Source of the DNA: Prevotella sp. UBA2756
Lineage (GTDB): Bacteria > Bacteroidota > Bacteroidia > Bacteroidales > Bacteroidaceae
Length of the DNA stretch: 64,000 nucleotides
Assembly (NCBI GenBank): GCA_002353205.1
Contig: DEJE01000020.1
Location: forward strand, 62,001 to 126,000
Direction: 5' to 3'
Both the position numbers and the translations under genes were made by a program. Shown in pieces: positions 8,307 through 17,106 of this stretch (its first letter is position 1; the number at the start of each line of letters is the position of its first letter). The notes under the pieces are model-generated. The model was not told where the DNA came from and did no database searches. It was given only the letters and a program-made list of their open reading frames with translations.

Positions 8307-8786
8307 TTACGGCTTTTCTATCAGCACCACGGCGTAGGCGCTGATGCCCTCTTCGCGACCCGTGAAGCCCAGTCGCTCGGTGGTGGTGGCCTTGATGGAG
8401 ATGTTCTCCTCGTCGGTCTGCATCACATCGGCCAGGCATCGCTTCATCTCCGGCACGTGCGGATTGATCTTCGGCCGTTCGGCACAGATGGTGGCATCAA
8501 CGTTTCCCAGCCTGTAACCCTTGCTGGCGATGAGTTCCATGGTCTGGCGCAGGATGATCTTGCTGTCCATGTTGAGCGTGGCGTCCGATGTGTCGGGGAA
8601 GTGATAGCCGATGTCGCGCATGTTGGCAGCGCCGAGCAGCGCGTCGCAGATGGCGTGTATCAGCACGTCGGCATCGCTGTGGCCCAGCAGTCCCAGCGAG
8701 TGTTCTATCTTGATGCCGCCCAGCCACAGGTCGCGCCCTTCCACCAGCCGGTGCACATCGAATCCCATTCCAATCCGTATCTTCAT
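8307..8786 (-). CDS. ispF: 2-C-methyl-D-erythritol 2,4-cyclodiphosphate synthase
   Basis: A 159-residue protein that matches IspF in length and motifs: MGFDVHR near the N-terminus (metal ligands Asp and His), LLGHSDADVLIHA, FPDTD-like HFPDTSDATL, and the C-terminal KATTTERLGFTGREEGI. It converts 4-diphosphocytidyl-methylerythritol 2-phosphate to the cyclic diphosphate in the non-mevalonate isoprenoid pathway, in the cytoplasm. It follows porV on the same strand but is separated from it by repeats. Confidence 0.96.
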   Translation of the reverse strand: MKIRIGMGFDVHRLVEGRDLWLGGIKIEHSLGLLGHSDADVLIHAICDALLGAANMRDIGYHFPDTSDATLNMDSKIILRQTMELIASKGYRLGNVDATICAERPKINPHVPEMKRCLADVMQTDEENISIKATTTERLGFTGREEGISAYAVVLIEKP

Positions 8787-8838
8787 ACCTTATTATATAT
8801 ATAATGACCAAATCATTTCGTTTGGGTGCGTGCATATG

Positions 8839-8886
8839 TTGGTACGAGGGTACGTTGGTACGGGGGTACGTTGGTACGAGGGTACG
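8839..8886. repeat. Three tandem 16-bp repeats
   Basis: The 16-bp unit TTGGTACGAGGGTACG occurs three times in perfect register, the middle copy with one change (G for A). It lies between porV and ispF. Confidence 0.85.
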
Positions 8887-8900
8887 AGAATACCTAGTAT

Positions 8901-8985
8901 CAACTCGTCAACAAAGCAAGCAACTCGTCAACTTGTCAACTCGTCAACAAAGCAAGCAACTCGTCAACTCGTCAACTTGTCAACT
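8901..8985. repeat. Degenerate tandem repeat of CAACTCGT words, 3' of porV
   Basis: Repeated CAACTCGT/CAACTTGT words with two copies of CAACAAAGCAAG, arranged as an approximately 36-bp higher-order repeat. It ends 6 bp from the porV stop codon. Confidence 0.8.
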
Positions 8986-8991
8986 AAAAAA

Positions 8992-10179
8992 CTATTTAAA
9001 CAAATCCTTGATACCATCCATGTCGAACGCCAGCGAGAAGCGCAGCGTCTGGTCGAGCGGGTTACTCTTTGCCGTGGCGATGACGTAGCCCACGTCGAGC
9101 GAGAACACGTTCATGCGGAAGCCGGCACCCAGCGTGAAGTATTTTCGGTTGCCCTTGTTCTCACTCTCGTGGTGGTAGCCGCCGCGGATGGAGAACTGGT
9201 CGTGGTACACATACTCGGCGCCCACGCTCCAGCTGATCTCCTGCAGCTCCTCCTTGAAGCCGTTGGGAGCATCGCCGAAGCTCTTGAAGATACCGTTGAT
9301 CGACGAAATGTCGTAGTAGTCTTTCTGCACGCGCTGCTGATAGTCCTCCGTCGACTCTCCTTCGTTCTGCTTCGGATAGGTGGGCACGAGGAGTTTGTTG
9401 GCGTCGGCGGCGATGCTGAAGCGGTTGAACTCGTCGACGGGGATCATGAACGACGCTCCCAGACGCATGTTCGTTGGGATGAACTCGCTGTTGTCGTCGC
9501 CTCCGAAGGTAATCTTGCTACCGATGTTCGATACGTTCAGACCCAGACCGAGCTGGCATTCGCGCGACCCGATGTTCAGGTAGTTGTTGTAGTAGAACGA
9601 CAGGTCGGCGGCGAAGGCCGATCCTGGCGTGGTGTCGTCGGTGTAGTCGTAGGTCAGGTCGCTGTGTATCCAGCGCAGGCCCACACCCATCGAGAACGTT
9701 TCGCTGAACATCATCGAGTAGGCAGCGTCGATCGACATCTCGTATGGCTTGATGGTCATGGCTCCTTCGTCCTGCGAGGTGTACACCTCACCGAGCGAGA
9801 AGTAGCGCAGCGAGCCAGAGATGGCACTGCGGTCGCCGATGCGGTAGTAGCCCACGAGGTAGCCCAGGTCGATGTCGTTCACCAGCTGGCGCAGCCACGG
9901 CGTGTAGTTCAGTGCCACGCCGGCGCGGCTGATGGTGAACGGATACTTGGCAGGGTTCCAGTATTGCGAGTTCACGTCGGGGTCGGTGGCCGCACCAACG
10001 TCACCCATACCGGCGGCGCGCGCATCAGGAGCGATGGTCTGCGACGTCACCGAGGCATTCACGGGGTTGAACATGTCTTCCTTGTCTTGCGCCCGCAGGC
10101 TTGCCGGCATCAGGGCCAGCAGCATCAAGGGTAGCAGCCATCGCGTGATGGTCGTTCTATGCTTGTCTCTTCTTTCCAT
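8992..10179 (-). CDS. porV: Type IX secretion outer-membrane shuttle protein PorV (LptO)
   Basis: A 395-residue outer-membrane beta-barrel protein. After a signal peptide ending at SLRAQ, the mature N-terminus includes SQTIAPDARAAGMGDVG and NSQYWNPAKYPF, a hallmark of PorV/LptO (FadL-like barrel). PorV binds the sorting domain of T9SS cargo leaving the translocon and delivers it to the PorU sortase. It is downstream of porU on the same strand, consistent with one operon with the FAH-family gene. The C-terminal strand ends in a hydrophobic pattern followed by DLFK. Confidence 0.93.
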   Translation of the reverse strand: MERRDKHRTTITRWLLPLMLLALMPASLRAQDKEDMFNPVNASVTSQTIAPDARAAGMGDVGAATDPDVNSQYWNPAKYPFTISRAGVALNYTPWLRQLVNDIDLGYLVGYYRIGDRSAISGSLRYFSLGEVYTSQDEGAMTIKPYEMSIDAAYSMMFSETFSMGVGLRWIHSDLTYDYTDDTTPGSAFAADLSFYYNNYLNIGSRECQLGLGLNVSNIGSKITFGGDDNSEFIPTNMRLGASFMIPVDEFNRFSIAADANKLLVPTYPKQNEGESTEDYQQRVQKDYYDISSINGIFKSFGDAPNGFKEELQEISWSVGAEYVYHDQFSIRGGYHHESENKGNRKYFTLGAGFRMNVFSLDVGYVIATAKSNPLDQTLRFSLAFDMDGIKDLFK

Positions 10180-10226
10180 ATTTCAGTTTTGTTTTTTTCT
10201 TTAGGGGCGTTATTTTTGTTTTTTTT

Positions 10227-10372
10227 CGTTATTCCGTTATGCCGTTATTCCGTTATGCCGTTATTCCGTTATACCGTTATTCCGTTATACCGTTATTCCG
10301 GTATTCCGTAATACCGTTATGCCGTTATTCCGGTATTCCGGCATTCCGAAATTCCGGCATTCCGAAATCCCG
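10227..10372. repeat. Tandem 8-bp repeat (TTATTCCG / TTATGCCG) between porU and porV
   Basis: About 18 copies of an 8-bp unit, first alternating TTATTCCG and TTATGCCG, then drifting to GTATTCCG and GCATTCCG. The array ends 8 bp from the porU stop, inside the presumed porU-porV operon. Confidence 0.9.
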
Positions 10373-10380
10373 TCTTTCCT

Positions 10381-13300
10381 TCATTTCTTCTTGATGACGA
10401 CCAGCTTCTTGGCCTTCGATGTCTTCGTGGCGCCGTCGCTGCCTAAGCGCACGCGGTAGAGGTAGACACCTGTCTGCAGCTGGCTGCCTGTGTCGGTGGT
10501 CAGGTTCCAGTCGTAGGTGTATGTGCTCGTGGACTGCAGGCCGCTGTCGGAGTGGCGCCACAGCAGACGGCCGCTCATGTCGAACACCTCGATGTCCATC
10601 TCCACGTTGCTGCCGCTGCGGTCGTGGTTCACGATGAAGGTGGTGCTGGTGCGTGCCGGGTTCTCGCTCACGGCGATGCTGCCGATGGATGGTGTGAGCC
10701 CGTGCACGACGTTGAACGTCAGCTCGGCCGTAGACGAGTTGTTGAGCACGTCCCATGCGCGGAAGCGCAGTGTGTGCATGCCCTCTTCGAGTTCCGGTAT
10801 CTGGTAGGTCGCCTTGCCCGAGGTGTAGGTGCCGAAGTCGAAGCTGAAGTTGTTGTTCAGCACGTAGGTGCGGTTCATCTGTCCGTCGATGACGAGTTCC
10901 AGGTCGTGGCCCACGCCGTTGCCCGTGGTGTTCAGGCCGTCCTTGTCGGTCATCTGAGCCACGAAGAAGGGCGTGCTGTTCACCTCGCCGCCGTTCACGA
11001 AGTCGGGCGAGTTCAGGTAGCAGTAGATGCTCGGGCCGATGGAGTCGTTGGCCACGCTGTCGCTGCCGCCCACTCTGTAGTTGTCGTAGCGCCCGTTGGC
11101 CAGCAGCGTCTTCTCGTTGTCCATGGCGTAGACGTTCATCAGTCCGCGCTCGTCGCTGTAGTTGATGTCGAGCGGCACGGCAAATGAGAACTGGAATGTT
11201 CCTGCGCTGACGCTGTCGGTGCCCGAGTAGAGGGTGCGCGGATGGTCGTAGTAGTCCCATGCCCACGAGGCTCCGTCGTTGGCCGACGTGTTGTTCAGTC
11301 GGCAGGTGATGTGTTCGCGGGCGTCCCTGACGGTGAGCGTGGCCTGTCCGTTGAACGAGGTCATCGTCGTGCCTCCTTGCTCCACGTGACCTTTCACCGT
11401 CACCACGGTGCCTGCCTTCAGCGTCTGCACGCCCTGCGTGCCCACCTTCTGGCCGTTGATCTCGTCGAAGACGACCGTCGGCTCGGGCACCTTCAGCCGC
11501 AGGGCAGGGTCGCCGAGCAGCTGGTACTGCAGTTTGTTGATGGTGCGGTCGCGGTCATCCTGGTTGCTCGACGTCATCGTCTCTATCTTGGCATAGCGCT
11601 GCACCTCGCCGATGGTCTGGTAGCGGCCGTTGCGCTTCTTCAGCAGCTGGCGCATGAAGCAGCGGTTGATCGAGTAGTTCTTTGTCGTCACCACGGTGTG
11701 CACGGTGCCGAAGAAGGCCACCGCACCGCCCTTTGGGTTGAGGACGGCCGTCTCGCCGATGTTCTCTTCGTAGCCGTTGTAGGGCATCACGTCGCACGCT
11801 GCCGTCACCCACAGCGGCAGGTTCGTGTTGGTGAAGTTCTGGAAGTCGTAGAGCGTGAGCACCGTCTCGTGCGACAGCTGGCGCAGCGTGCCGTGGCCCA
11901 TGTAGTTCATCACGAGGGCACCGTTCTGCTGTTGCTGTTTCACCGCGGCCTCCACGTCGGGGTAGGTGAAGCCCGTGCTCGACGACATGCGCTCGTAGGC
12001 ATCCCAGTAGACGCGCTTGATGTGCATGCCCGGGGCGTTGGCCTCGGCTTCAGTCGACACGTCGTAGGAGTTGCTCATGTGGACGTTGCTGTTGCCGTCG
12101 TCGCCCATGAACATGATGATGTTCTGCCACGGCCCGGCGTTGCGGTTCTCTATGTAGCCGATGGTCTTGTCGACCATCACCTTGGCTTCGGCCTCCGTGC
12201 GCACGGGGAAGCGACCCACCGACATGTCGGGCATGTCGTAGTAGATGGGCGACACGCCCTCGCCGTCGTCGAGGTTGCAGAAGTAGCCGTCGTCGGTGTA
12301 GGTGAGCGTCTCGCTGAACGAGTCCTCGCTCTCGAAGGCCAGCAGGAAGTCGTCGGGGCTGAAGTTGCTGAAGTGCGAGGTGACCATGCGGTTGTCGTAG
12401 GCGCAGTCGCCGAAGAGCAGCAGGTACTGCGGCAGCTGGCTCTCGTTGTCGGCGCGGTCGTAGAGCATCTTCAGGTAGTTGCGGTAGGCGCTGGCGTCGG
12501 GCGTGCCGCTCGAGAACTCGTTGAACAGCTCGTCGGCGGGCACGATGCGCACCTTCAGGCTGTCGTGCTGCTCGTGGAAGGCCTTCAGCCGTTCTGCCTG
12601 CGGGCGCAGTTTCTGGCTGGCGGGTATGATGATCACCATCTGAATGTCCTTGTCGGCATGCAGGTCCTGGTTGGTGATGTTGTAGACGTATTCGGGTGCG
12701 GGGAATGATGCGGTGGCCAGGTCGGGCAGGGGAGCGGGCGTGTCGGTGCGGATGCTGATGTAGTCGAGGCGCACCTGTCCCGAACCGGTGTTGGTCAGCG
12801 TGATGGTGTTCTCGCCCTGCAGGTTGTCCACGGCGAAGGAGCGCGTGCGGTCGTTGGCCTTGTCGAAGTTACTGTTGGCGCTCGTGCGGTAGTTCAGGCG
12901 CACCGTCAGCGTGTCTTTCTCCACACCGTTGATGGCCACCATCACACTGGTGTTCGTATTGGCCGATGCCGCCACGGTCAGCGTGCCGGTGGCGGTGTGT
13001 CCGGCGGTGTTCAGCTTGTAGCTCTTCGACTCTTTGGCGCCGATGGTCTCCTGGGCGTAGAGCCGCCGTCCGCCGCGGTACCATGCAAACTGGTCTTTCT
13101 CGAAGATCACGTTGCTGCGGTCGTCGGCCTTCATGCACTGCTCGGCGAAGGCCTCGCGGTCGATGGTCTGCGGCCCTTCGTCGCTCTGGGTGATGAAGTA
13201 GTAGCCGTAGTCGGAGTAGGGATTGCGCACGCGCTGCACCGACGAGCTCCTCCAGTAGACGGGGCCCTGGGCGTGGAACAGCCGCTTGCCGTCGACGATG

Positions 13301-13965
13301 CACAGCGGCACCTCCTCCAGGTCGTCGTTGGCGGCGAGGTCCTCGGCGGTCAGTTCCTCGTTCAGAAGGGCACCGCCGCGGCCGTAGACCTTCACCTTGC
13401 TCACGTCGCTGAAGCCGGCCTGGCGCACCAAGGCGTCGGTAATCTGGTAGATGCCCGACTCGGGCACCCTGATCTTCGCCCACTTGCCCGTGGCCAGCAC
13501 CGAGTGGTCGGCGTAGCGCGAGCCGGCACCGCTGCGCGTGGCAGCGTTGAGACGGCGCACCGACTTCTTCTTCGCCGTGCTCTTCACGTCGAGCATGAAG
13601 CTCACCAGCTTCTGCAGCTTGCCGTTGCGCTCGACCAAGGGCACGAACGAGATGTGGAGCACGCCCTGCTTGCGGTTCACCATCGTGGCCACCGTCACCT
13701 GTGGTAGCGCGGCCAGGGGCTCGCCTCCCAGCTCTTCATAGCGCGCGATGTCGGCCGCCGTCATGTCGATGAACTCCGGGTAGAGAATCTCTGCCGTGTA
13801 GGTGGAGTCGGCATAGTGGGCGTCGAGCTGCACCGAGTGGGTGAACAGGGGCATCACCGAGTCGATCTTCACCTCGTCGGCCGTGAGGTTGAAGAACCGC
13901 TTCTGCGCACTGCACAGCGTGCAGCACAGCAGGAGCAGCAGTGTGGCTATATATGTCTTCTTCAT
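10381..13965 (-). CDS. porU: Type IX secretion system sortase PorU (gingipain-like C25)
   Basis: A 1194-residue secreted protein with signal peptide (ending CSAQ). The C25 gingipain-like domain carries the catalytic His in NYMGHGTLRQL (about His691) and Cys in TAACDVMPYNG (about Cys724). Beta-sandwich domains follow, and the C-terminus (ENPARTSTTF, MSGRLLW, GVYLYRV) resembles a T9SS-type sorting domain. PorU cleaves the sorting domain from cargo and attaches the product to A-LPS at the cell surface. The start at 13965 is chosen because its ATG overlaps the FAH-gene stop in an ATGA junction; a longer start upstream would enter that gene further. Confidence 0.93.
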   Translation of the reverse strand: MKKTYIATLLLLLCCTLCSAQKRFFNLTADEVKIDSVMPLFTHSVQLDAHYADSTYTAEILYPEFIDMTAADIARYEELGGEPLAALPQVTVATMVNRKQGVLHISFVPLVERNGKLQKLVSFMLDVKSTAKKKSVRRLNAATRSGAGSRYADHSVLATGKWAKIRVPESGIYQITDALVRQAGFSDVSKVKVYGRGGALLNEELTAEDLAANDDLEEVPLCIVDGKRLFHAQGPVYWRSSSVQRVRNPYSDYGYYFITQSDEGPQTIDREAFAEQCMKADDRSNVIFEKDQFAWYRGGRRLYAQETIGAKESKSYKLNTAGHTATGTLTVAASANTNTSVMVAINGVEKDTLTVRLNYRTSANSNFDKANDRTRSFAVDNLQGENTITLTNTGSGQVRLDYISIRTDTPAPLPDLATASFPAPEYVYNITNQDLHADKDIQMVIIIPASQKLRPQAERLKAFHEQHDSLKVRIVPADELFNEFSSGTPDASAYRNYLKMLYDRADNESQLPQYLLLFGDCAYDNRMVTSHFSNFSPDDFLLAFESEDSFSETLTYTDDGYFCNLDDGEGVSPIYYDMPDMSVGRFPVRTEAEAKVMVDKTIGYIENRNAGPWQNIIMFMGDDGNSNVHMSNSYDVSTEAEANAPGMHIKRVYWDAYERMSSSTGFTYPDVEAAVKQQQQNGALVMNYMGHGTLRQLSHETVLTLYDFQNFTNTNLPLWVTAACDVMPYNGYEENIGETAVLNPKGGAVAFFGTVHTVVTTKNYSINRCFMRQLLKKRNGRYQTIGEVQRYAKIETMTSSNQDDRDRTINKLQYQLLGDPALRLKVPEPTVVFDEINGQKVGTQGVQTLKAGTVVTVKGHVEQGGTTMTSFNGQATLTVRDAREHITCRLNNTSANDGASWAWDYYDHPRTLYSGTDSVSAGTFQFSFAVPLDINYSDERGLMNVYAMDNEKTLLANGRYDNYRVGGSDSVANDSIGPSIYCYLNSPDFVNGGEVNSTPFFVAQMTDKDGLNTTGNGVGHDLELVIDGQMNRTYVLNNNFSFDFGTYTSGKATYQIPELEEGMHTLRFRAWDVLNNSSTAELTFNVVHGLTPSIGSIAVSENPARTSTTFIVNHDRSGSNVEMDIEVFDMSGRLLWRHSDSGLQSTSTYTYDWNLTTDTGSQLQTGVYLYRVRLGSDGATKTSKAKKLVVIKKK

Positions 13966-14579
13966 TTTACGTTGAATTGCAGTACTTTCCTCTCTTCTAT
14001 CCATCCTTCCAGATGGTCGTCCACGCTGACGGGGCCCACGCCCGCCGGTGTTCCCGTGTAGAGCAGGTCGCCGGTCTTCAGCGTGAACCAGCGGCTGATG
14101 TAGCTGATGAGCTCGTCAATCTTGTAGAGCATATCGCTCGTGCAGCCCTCCTGCACCGTCTGGCCGTTGATGTCGAGGTGGAAGTGCAGGGCCTGCACGT
14201 TGAGCAGCTTCTCCTTCTCCACCCATTCGCCGATGGCTGCCGAGCCGTCGAAGCCCTTGCTCAGCTCCCAGGGCAGCCCCTGGTCCTTGAGCCGGCGCTG
14301 CAGGTCGCGCGCCGTGAAGTCGATGCCCACGGTGACGGCGTCGTAGTAGCGGTGGGCGAAGCGCTCGGGAATGCTCTTCCCCAGTCGGCAGATGCGCACC
14401 ACGATCTCCGTCTCGTAGTCGATGCGCCCCAGGTCGTCGGGCAGGAAGAAGGGCTTGCCGTCCTTCAGCAGTGCCGAGTCGGCCTTGGTGAAGATGACGG
14501 GAGCCTCTGGTTTATATAACGCGCCATCCATCTCTTTATTGTGTAAGAGGTAGTTCTTACCCACAGCAAATATCTTCAT
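13962..14579 (-). CDS. Fumarylacetoacetate hydrolase (FAH) family protein
   Basis: A 205-residue single-domain FAH-family enzyme, beginning MKIFAVGKNY. Hallmarks are the metal-binding DYETEIVVRI, GIDFTARDLQ, KGFDGSAAIG and DLLYTGTPAGVGPV. Members hydrolyse or decarboxylate acylpyruvate or oxaloacetate-type diketo acids in the cytoplasm; the exact substrate is not readable here. It overlaps porU by 4 bp (ATGA), so PorU translation is probably coupled to it. An upstream in-frame start would precede the promoter -7 box, so the ATG at 14579 is used. Confidence 0.88.
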   Translation of the reverse strand: MKIFAVGKNYLLHNKEMDGALYKPEAPVIFTKADSALLKDGKPFFLPDDLGRIDYETEIVVRICRLGKSIPERFAHRYYDAVTVGIDFTARDLQRRLKDQGLPWELSKGFDGSAAIGEWVEKEKLLNVQALHFHLDINGQTVQEGCTSDMLYKIDELISYISRWFTLKTGDLLYTGTPAGVGPVSVDDHLEGWIEERKVLQFNVK

Positions 14580-14605
14580 TTCCGTTTTTTTATGATTCCC
14601 GTTGG

Positions 14606-14613
14606 CAAAGGTA
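14606..14613 (-). promoter_or_regulatory. -7 box of the FAH-porU-porV operon
   Basis: TACCTTTG on the minus strand, about 27 bp before the FAH ATG, matches TAnnTTTG. No clear -33 element is seen. The gene-free stretch 14580-15080 holds this promoter, the 22-bp palindrome array and the tsf terminator. Confidence 0.55.
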
Positions 14614-14750
14614 AGCAAAAAAATCGTAAATCAGCACATTTCACCCCGACGAATGACTGCTTTTCTCTCGTCGGCACCCGCGTCGTCGTTTGCCCGAAGG
14701 CGCTGAACGGACGGGCCGTTGGCGGTGGATGGGTGGCAAGACGAACCGAC

Positions 14751-14893
14751 CTGCCCTGCAAAACAATTGATATTGCCGCGCAATCTAATTTAAATTGCCG
14801 CGCAAAACAAATGATTTTGCAGTGCAATCTAATTTAAATTGCCGTGCAAAACAAATGATTTTGCCGCGCAATCCGATTCCTCTTGCACGGCGA
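14751..14893. repeat. Seven TTGCnnnGCAA palindromes at exact 22-bp spacing
   Basis: Copies begin at 14751, 14773, 14795, 14817, 14839, 14861 and 14883. The core is TTGCCGCGCAA (three exact copies) with variants TTGCAGTGCAA and TTGCCGTGCAA and degenerate end copies. The 11-bp spacers alternate between TCTAATTTAAA and AACAAATGATT, giving a 44-bp higher-order unit. The array lies between the tsf terminator and the FAH-porU-porV promoter. Confidence 0.9.
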
Positions 14894-15022
14894 CAAGGCT
14901 CTCGCGGCAGCACCGTCCGCCTCTTCTGGCCGTTCCTTCAGTACCAGATGGCAGTGTGGCGTTGGCGTGCGTGAATCGTGCGAAGCGCTTGGGTCTCTCA
15001 TCGAAGTGCGACGGACAAACAG

Positions 15023-15059
15023 AAAGAGCCCGTCCTGCATGTTGCGGGACGGGCTCTTT
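15023..15059 (-). terminator. Terminator of the rplM-rpsI-rpsB-tsf operon
   Basis: A 13-bp perfect stem (AAAGAGCCCGTCC with GGACGGGCTCTTT) lies 22 bp after the tsf stop; the minus-strand product ends in CTCTTTCTGTTTG. Confidence 0.8.
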
Positions 15060-15080
15060 GTGGTATGTGCTGTCGCCGTA

Positions 15081-16082
15081 TTACTCGGCAACGAGGGTGA
15101 AGCGCTTGAAGTCGACAACCTTCAGATCCTTGTCCTGAGCGGCGAGCCACTGCGAAACGGTGGCCTTGTCGCCGTCGCCGAACTGGAACTCCTGGTCGAC
15201 GAGGCAGTTCTCCTTGAGGAACTTGGCCACGCGGCCCTTGGCGATGTTCTCGATCATCTGAGCGGGCAGGTTGGCAGCCTTCTCGGCAGCAGCCTTCTCT
15301 TTCAGCTCGCGAGCCTTCTGGGCCTCCTCTTCTGTGAGCCAGCCCTTCTTGATGTTGCTCTCGATGTGGTCGTCGCTGTCGACGAGATTCGGGTTGATGC
15401 CGTTCTTCTTCAGCACCGACTCCACGTACTTCTCCACCTGCTCGAGCTTGGTCTTCTCGACGGCGGTCTTGTACTCCTCGTCGATGATAGCCTTGTCAAC
15501 GCTCTCGGCGTTGAGAGCCACGGGCTTCATGGCAGCCACCTGCATGGCCACCTTGTGTCCGGCGTCGACGTTCTCCTTGCTGGTCTGAACCATGGTGCAG
15601 AGGATGTGCTTGCCCATGTGGTCGTAGACCTCGATATTGTCGCCTTCGAGGATGTTGTATCCGTCGAGCTCCATCTTCTCACCGGTGATACCGGAGCGCT
15701 GTGTGACCACTTCCTCAGCCTTCTGACCGTTGATGTCGAGAGCTTTCACCTCGTCGAGCGTCTTGGCCTTGGCAGCCACGGCGGCGTCGAGGATGGCCTG
15801 TGTCATGGCGATGAAGTCGGCACCGTTGGCCACGAAGTCGGTCTCGCACTTCACAGCCACCATGGCAGCGAAGCCTTTCACCTTCTTCACCAGCACGCAA
15901 CCGTTCGATGTCTCGCGGTCGGAACGCTTGGCAGCGATGGCCAGTCCGCGCTCGCGGAGCAGTTCCTTAGCCTTGTCGAAGTCTCCCTCGGCCTCTGTCA
16001 GGGCCTTCTTCACGTCGGCCAGGCCAGCGCCTGTCATCGTGCGGAGCTTCTTGATGTCTTCCATATTTGGTTTGTAAGCCAT
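15081..16082 (-). CDS. tsf: Translation elongation factor Ts
   Basis: A 333-residue EF-Ts, the nucleotide-exchange factor for EF-Tu. The N-terminal UBA-like region has MEDIKKLRTMTGAGLADVKKAL, the classical EF-Ts signature, followed by the exchange signature CETDFVANGADF. The central domains are duplicated as in Bacteroidetes EF-Ts, and the C-terminal dimerisation region is present. It follows rpsB by 40 bp in a ribosomal operon. Confidence 0.97.
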   Translation of the reverse strand: MAYKPNMEDIKKLRTMTGAGLADVKKALTEAEGDFDKAKELLRERGLAIAAKRSDRETSNGCVLVKKVKGFAAMVAVKCETDFVANGADFIAMTQAILDAAVAAKAKTLDEVKALDINGQKAEEVVTQRSGITGEKMELDGYNILEGDNIEVYDHMGKHILCTMVQTSKENVDAGHKVAMQVAAMKPVALNAESVDKAIIDEEYKTAVEKTKLEQVEKYVESVLKKNGINPNLVDSDDHIESNIKKGWLTEEEAQKARELKEKAAAEKAANLPAQMIENIAKGRVAKFLKENCLVDQEFQFGDGDKATVSQWLAAQDKDLKVVDFKRFTLVAE

Positions 16083-16122
16083 AATTCTTTTCTTTCTTTT
16101 ACTGTTCTTGATAATTGATGAA

Positions 16123-16977
16123 TTACTCAGCGGCGGGAGCCTCTTCTTCCTGAGCAGCGGGAGCTTCCTCCTCCTCGGCTACGGGAGCCTTGGGGGCCTC
16201 GTCGCTCTTGCGGGCGCGGCGTGCACGGGGACGAGCCTCTTCGGCTTCTTCGCTCTGCTCCTTGGCGGCCTTCTCGTCGGCACGCTCGGCTTTGCGCTCT
16301 TCCAGACCCTCGGCGATGGCTGTGCAGCATGCGTTGAGGATGACCTCGATGCTGTCCTTGGCGTCGTCGTTGGCGGGAATCATGAAGTCGATGTTGTTCG
16401 GGTCGCTGTTGGTGTCAACGATAGCGAACACGGGGATGCCCAGACGGTTGGCCTCTTTCACTGCGATGTGCTCCTTCATCACGTCGACGACGAACAGGGC
16501 AGAGGGCAGGCGTGTCAGGTCGGCGATGGAACCGAGGTTCTTCTCGAGCTTGGCGCGCTGACGGGAGATCTGCAGGATCTCGCGCTTGGAGAGGTTGCTG
16601 AAGGTGCCGTCTTCCATCAGTTTGTCGATGGTGGTCATCTTCTTCACGGCCTTGCGGATGGTGGGGAAGTTGGTGAGCATGCCGCCGGGCCAACGCTCGA
16701 TGACGTAGGGCATGTTGACGGCTGTGGCTTTCTCGGCTACGATGTCCTTGGCCTGCTTCTTCGTGGCTACGAAGAGAATCTTCTTTCCCGACTTGGCGAT
16801 CTGCTTCAGAGCGTCGGCGGCCTCGTCGATCTTGGCTACCGTCTTGTGCAGGTCGATGATGTGAATGCCATTGCGCTCCATGAAGATGTAGGGAGCCATG
16901 GCGGGATTCCATTTGCGCTTGAGGTGACCGAAGTGGCAGCCAGCCTCGAGCAGCATATCAAAATTTGTTCTTGCCAT
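16123..16977 (-). CDS. rpsB: 30S ribosomal protein S2 with acidic C-terminal extension
   Basis: A 284-residue S2. The motifs GCHFGHLKRKWNPAM, YIFMERNGIHIIDLHKT, PYVIERWPGGMLTNFPTI and NRLGIPVFAIVDTNSDP identify the family. Residues from about 225 onward form an Ala/Glu-rich tail with a short Arg-rich patch (RPRARRARK), a low-complexity extension longer than the E. coli protein (241 residues). It is cotranscribed with tsf, as in most bacteria. Confidence 0.97.
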   Translation of the reverse strand: MARTNFDMLLEAGCHFGHLKRKWNPAMAPYIFMERNGIHIIDLHKTVAKIDEAADALKQIAKSGKKILFVATKKQAKDIVAEKATAVNMPYVIERWPGGMLTNFPTIRKAVKKMTTIDKLMEDGTFSNLSKREILQISRQRAKLEKNLGSIADLTRLPSALFVVDVMKEHIAVKEANRLGIPVFAIVDTNSDPNNIDFMIPANDDAKDSIEVILNACCTAIAEGLEERKAERADEKAAKEQSEEAEEARPRARRARKSDEAPKAPVAEEEEAPAAQEEEAPAAE

Positions 16978-17009
16978 TTTTGCTTGAATGCTTGAATTGT
17001 TTGTTTACT

Positions 17010-17100
17010 TTCTTTTTTAATTCTCTTTGTTAGAACCAACCCGTGGGTAATCGGAGCCGGGGCTCCGAGTCGCACAGGTTTAGATGCTAAACAGTGTGTC
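17010..17100 (-). ncRNA. Structured segment upstream of rpsB, possible ribosomal-protein leader
   Basis: Between rpsI and rpsB the minus strand contains two adjacent hairpins: TCGGAGCC/GGCTCCGA (17051-17068) and GTTTAG/CTAAAC (17078-17092), followed by an A-rich run to the rpsB start. This is where S2 or operon autoregulation would act. The regulatory role is inference. Confidence 0.4.
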
Positions 17101-17106
17101 CAGTGA

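Noticed and set aside
8839..8985. Possible CRISPR array from the repeats 3' of porV
   Set aside because: Repeats are contiguous without unique spacers of uniform length and there are no cas genes; the units are simple tandem repeats.
14751..14893. Possible CRISPR array from the 11-bp palindromes with 11-bp spacers
   Set aside because: Spacers are only 11 bp and alternate between two sequences; CRISPR spacers are longer and unique.
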